Shown one piece after another: positions 4,739 to 6,164 of a stretch of 6,164 nt of DNA. Within the stretch, counting starts at the first letter, position 1, and the number at the start of each line of letters is the position of its first letter. The stretch covers positions 1-6,164 of the forward strand of contig CAMAXB010000186.1 of NCBI GenBank assembly GCA_945862035.1, in the 5' to 3' direction. This DNA comes from Opitutus sp. GAS368. GTDB taxonomy: Bacteria > Verrucomicrobiota > Verrucomicrobiia > Opitutales > Opitutaceae. Position numbers and translations under genes: made by a program. A model generated the notes under the pieces. It was not told the DNA's origin. It ran no database searches and was given only the letters and a program-made list of their open reading frames with translations.

Positions 4739-5704
4739 CTATTTTTTCATCCAAGGCAGTGAGTCCAGATCGACGTTTCCGCCGGTCAGGATGATTCCCA
4801 CCCTGCGGCCCGCCGCGGCGGGCACCTGATTCTCAAGGAGGGCCGCCAGCGGTACCGCACAGGAGGGCTCGATGATGATCTTCATCGATTCCCAGACCAG
4901 CCGCATCGCCGCGATGATTCCGTCCTCCGTCACCGTCACGATATCATGCACGTTCGCCCGAATGTACGCGAAGTTGCGCTCACCAAGCGAGATTCGAAGA
5001 CCATCCGCAATGGTGGTGGTCGACTTGAGCAGCACGTGCTGGCCGCTCTTGAACGAGCGCCACGCGTCGTCCGCCAGCGCCGGCTCCGTCCCGACGACCT
5101 TGATGCGCGGGTCCAAGGCGCGGGCCGCAATGGCCGAGCCACTGAGCAGTCCGCCGCCCCCGACGGGCGTCAGCAGGTAGTCGAGATCCGGAACCTGCTC
5201 GATGAACTCGACGGCCGCAGTGCCCTGACCGGCGACGATGCGATCATCATCATACGGGTGAATCAGGACCGCGCCGGTCTGGGCCATGAAGGCCGCGGTG
5301 GTGGACTCACGTGCCGGCACCGTGGGCTCGCATTCGATGATCTTGCCGCCGTACTCCAACACGGCGGCCTTTTTGATCCGCGGCGCATTGGACGGCATGA
5401 TGATGGTGGCGTGCGCTCCGCGCGCCCGGGCCGCGAGCGCGACGGCCCCGGCGTGGTTGCCGGAGGAGTGCGTGACCACGCCCCGCGCGGCTTCCTCGTC
5501 GCTCAGACCGAGAATTGCGTTATGCGCGCCGCGGGCCTTGAAGGCACCGACCTTCTGGAAATTCTCGCACTTGAAGAACAACTGGGCGGACGCGATGGCG
5601 TTGACGCGGCCGCTGGTCAGCACCGGTGTGCGGTGAATAAAGGGGCGGATGCGCTCGTGGGCGGCGCGGATCAGTTCGATGGTGACGGGACTCGGATTGT
5701 TCAT
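4739..5704 (-). CDS. Serine racemase/threonine dehydratase-family PLP enzyme
   Basis: This fold-type II PLP enzyme eliminates the hydroxyl of a 3-hydroxy amino acid (serine, threonine or 3-hydroxyaspartate) or racemises serine. From the ATG at 5704 it has 321 residues. GAFKARGA carries the PLP lysine Lys56, matching human serine racemase numbering. HSSGNH (79-84) holds the re-face serine (Ser81), and GGGG (182-185) binds the phosphate. EPALADD (207-213) keeps the Glu-Ala-Asp spacing of the Mg2+ site in serine racemase. No C-terminal ACT regulatory domain is present, so it is not a biosynthetic IlvA. An ATG at 5734 in the same frame would add MPPLFSIPSS, which reads like leader DNA. The 5704 start agrees with the family N-terminus and the pyrimidine-rich leaders of its neighbours. 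It is the first gene of the cluster, and pairing with an OCD-family gene favours a BhcB- or EutB-like role. Confidence 0.88.
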   Translation of the reverse strand: MNNPSPVTIELIRAAHERIRPFIHRTPVLTSGRVNAIASAQLFFKCENFQKVGAFKARGAHNAILGLSDEEAARGVVTHSSGNHAGAVALAARARGAHATIIMPSNAPRIKKAAVLEYGGKIIECEPTVPARESTTAAFMAQTGAVLIHPYDDDRIVAGQGTAAVEFIEQVPDLDYLLTPVGGGGLLSGSAIAARALDPRIKVVGTEPALADDAWRSFKSGQHVLLKSTTTIADGLRISLGERNFAYIRANVHDIVTVTEDGIIAAMRLVWESMKIIIEPSCAVPLAALLENQVPAAAGRRVGIILTGGNVDLDSLPWMKK

Positions 5705-5844
5705 GGAAGAAGGAATGGAGAAAAGGGGAGGCATGCGGGGAACTCACCCTTGATCGGCAGGGCGGCGCAGAAGTCAGCAAGAAGCTGCCCTCAGGCCAGC
5801 GGGACCGCAGCGGCAAAGAACGAAAGGGCGTCACTCCCGCAGCC
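5705..5844. other. Short upstream region of the dehydratase cluster
   Basis: This stretch lies between the sortilin-like remnant and the dehydratase start and should carry the cluster's promoter. On the minus strand I see no convincing -35/-10 pair and no operator palindrome. The only Shine-Dalgarno-like string, AAGGGTGAG, lies before the alternative ATG at 5734, with poor spacing. The last 15 or so bases before the 5704 ATG are almost all pyrimidine. Confidence 0.4.
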
Positions 5845-6164
5845 TCAAAGGGTCTTGAGCCATGGGTCCGGCTGCGACCGCGCAAGGGCGACCGCACCCG
5901 CCGGGGAGCTGCTGATCGGAGGCTCGGTGACCGGCGCCCTGAGCAGGCAACGGTCAGTGGCTTTCCCGAGCTCGCCACCCGTCGCGCCCAAATAGTATTC
6001 AAGCGGCCGGGACGGCGAGCCGGCGACGGCGATGGAACGTCCCCCGCGCATCGGGCCGAGGGTCCGCCAGGCGAGGCCGGTGAGGTCCGGTGCAGTGGCT
6101 GCGGGGGCGGGCGCCGCACTCATGCCACCTTGGGCGCGCACGGCGGAGTCGGGAACGAGGACGG
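5845..6164 (-). pseudogene. Decayed N-terminal fragment of a VPS10/BNR-repeat protein
   Basis: The frame is open from the window edge to TGA-type termination near 5845 and continues leftward in coding sense from outside the window. After an Ala/Pro-rich stretch (mature N-terminus after a probable signal peptide lying off-window) it reads LAWRTLGPMRGGRS, then AVAGSPSRPLEYYLGATGG. This is the characteristic opening of large exported sortilin-like (VPS10/BNR beta-propeller) proteins of about 1000 residues. The usual continuation GGLWKTTDGG..W appears eroded to ELGKATDRCLLR, and APVTEPPISSS and GAVALARSQPDP still echo the family before the frame ends at LKTL. Only about 100 residues remain, enough for one or two propeller blades at most, and no rest of the gene follows. 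I infer a truncated relic. A short diverged gene is possible but unlikely. Confidence 0.68.

Noticed and set aside
3674..5704. SbnA/SbnB-like diaminopropionate synthesis pair
   Set aside because: The reductase family fits, but the PLP partner is of the serine racemase/threonine dehydratase type with the Mg2+ site, not the cysteine synthase-like SbnA type, and no siderophore genes are visible.
4946..5995. A 349-codon plus-strand frame opposite the dehydratase
   Set aside because: It lies antisense to a strongly conserved PLP enzyme and shows only Arg/Gly/Ala-rich shadow sequence.
6071..6080. GCGAGGCCGG, matching the intergenic repeat core at 258-267
   Set aside because: It encodes conserved residues (TGLAW region) of the sortilin-like fragment, so it is most likely a GC-rich coincidence rather than a repeat copy.

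Overview
The window is GC-rich, bacterial and only partly coding. Gene content, the pyrimidine-rich starts without a Shine-Dalgarno sequence, and a palindromic repeat style I associate with Opitutaceae suggest Verrucomicrobiota, probably class Opitutae. That placement is inference, since there is no rRNA or marker gene here.

Layout, left to right. (1) 1-354 is non-coding: a dense row of perfect short hairpins with unrelated arm sequences, a 'GCCGGCTACA' repeat core in both orientations, and a 5-bp tandem repeat just before the next gene. (2) 355-1920 (-) is a full-length (R)-citramalate synthase (cimA), the entry enzyme of the pyruvate route to isoleucine. (3) 1921-2456 is a long intergenic region with no convincing gene, a degenerate 'GCGGA' repeat and two hairpins. 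(4) 2519-2995 (+) is a small multi-pass membrane protein of unknown function whose start looks wrong or frameshifted. (5) 3098-5704 (-) is a compact three-gene cluster, read right to left: a serine racemase/threonine dehydratase-family PLP enzyme, an ornithine cyclodeaminase/mu-crystallin-family NAD(P) enzyme, and a PepSY-type two-helix membrane protein, separated by 51 and 39 nt. (6) 5845-6164 (-) is the decayed N-terminal piece of a VPS10/BNR-repeat (sortilin-like) exported protein, truncated in this window.

The most interesting functional signal is the dehydratase plus OCD-family reductase pair. The same two families sit together as BhcB/BhcD (beta-hydroxyaspartate dehydratase and iminosuccinate reductase of the beta-hydroxyaspartate cycle) and as EutB/EutC (hydroxyectoine use). 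Here the pair could form an imine-making and imine-reducing relay, but no BhcA/BhcC or ectoine genes are visible. The most interesting structural signal is the hairpin array at 1-280, in which a conserved flank (GGTGkAGC) precedes stems that differ in sequence but stay perfectly paired. I see no CRISPR array, tRNA, rRNA, transposase or phage gene.
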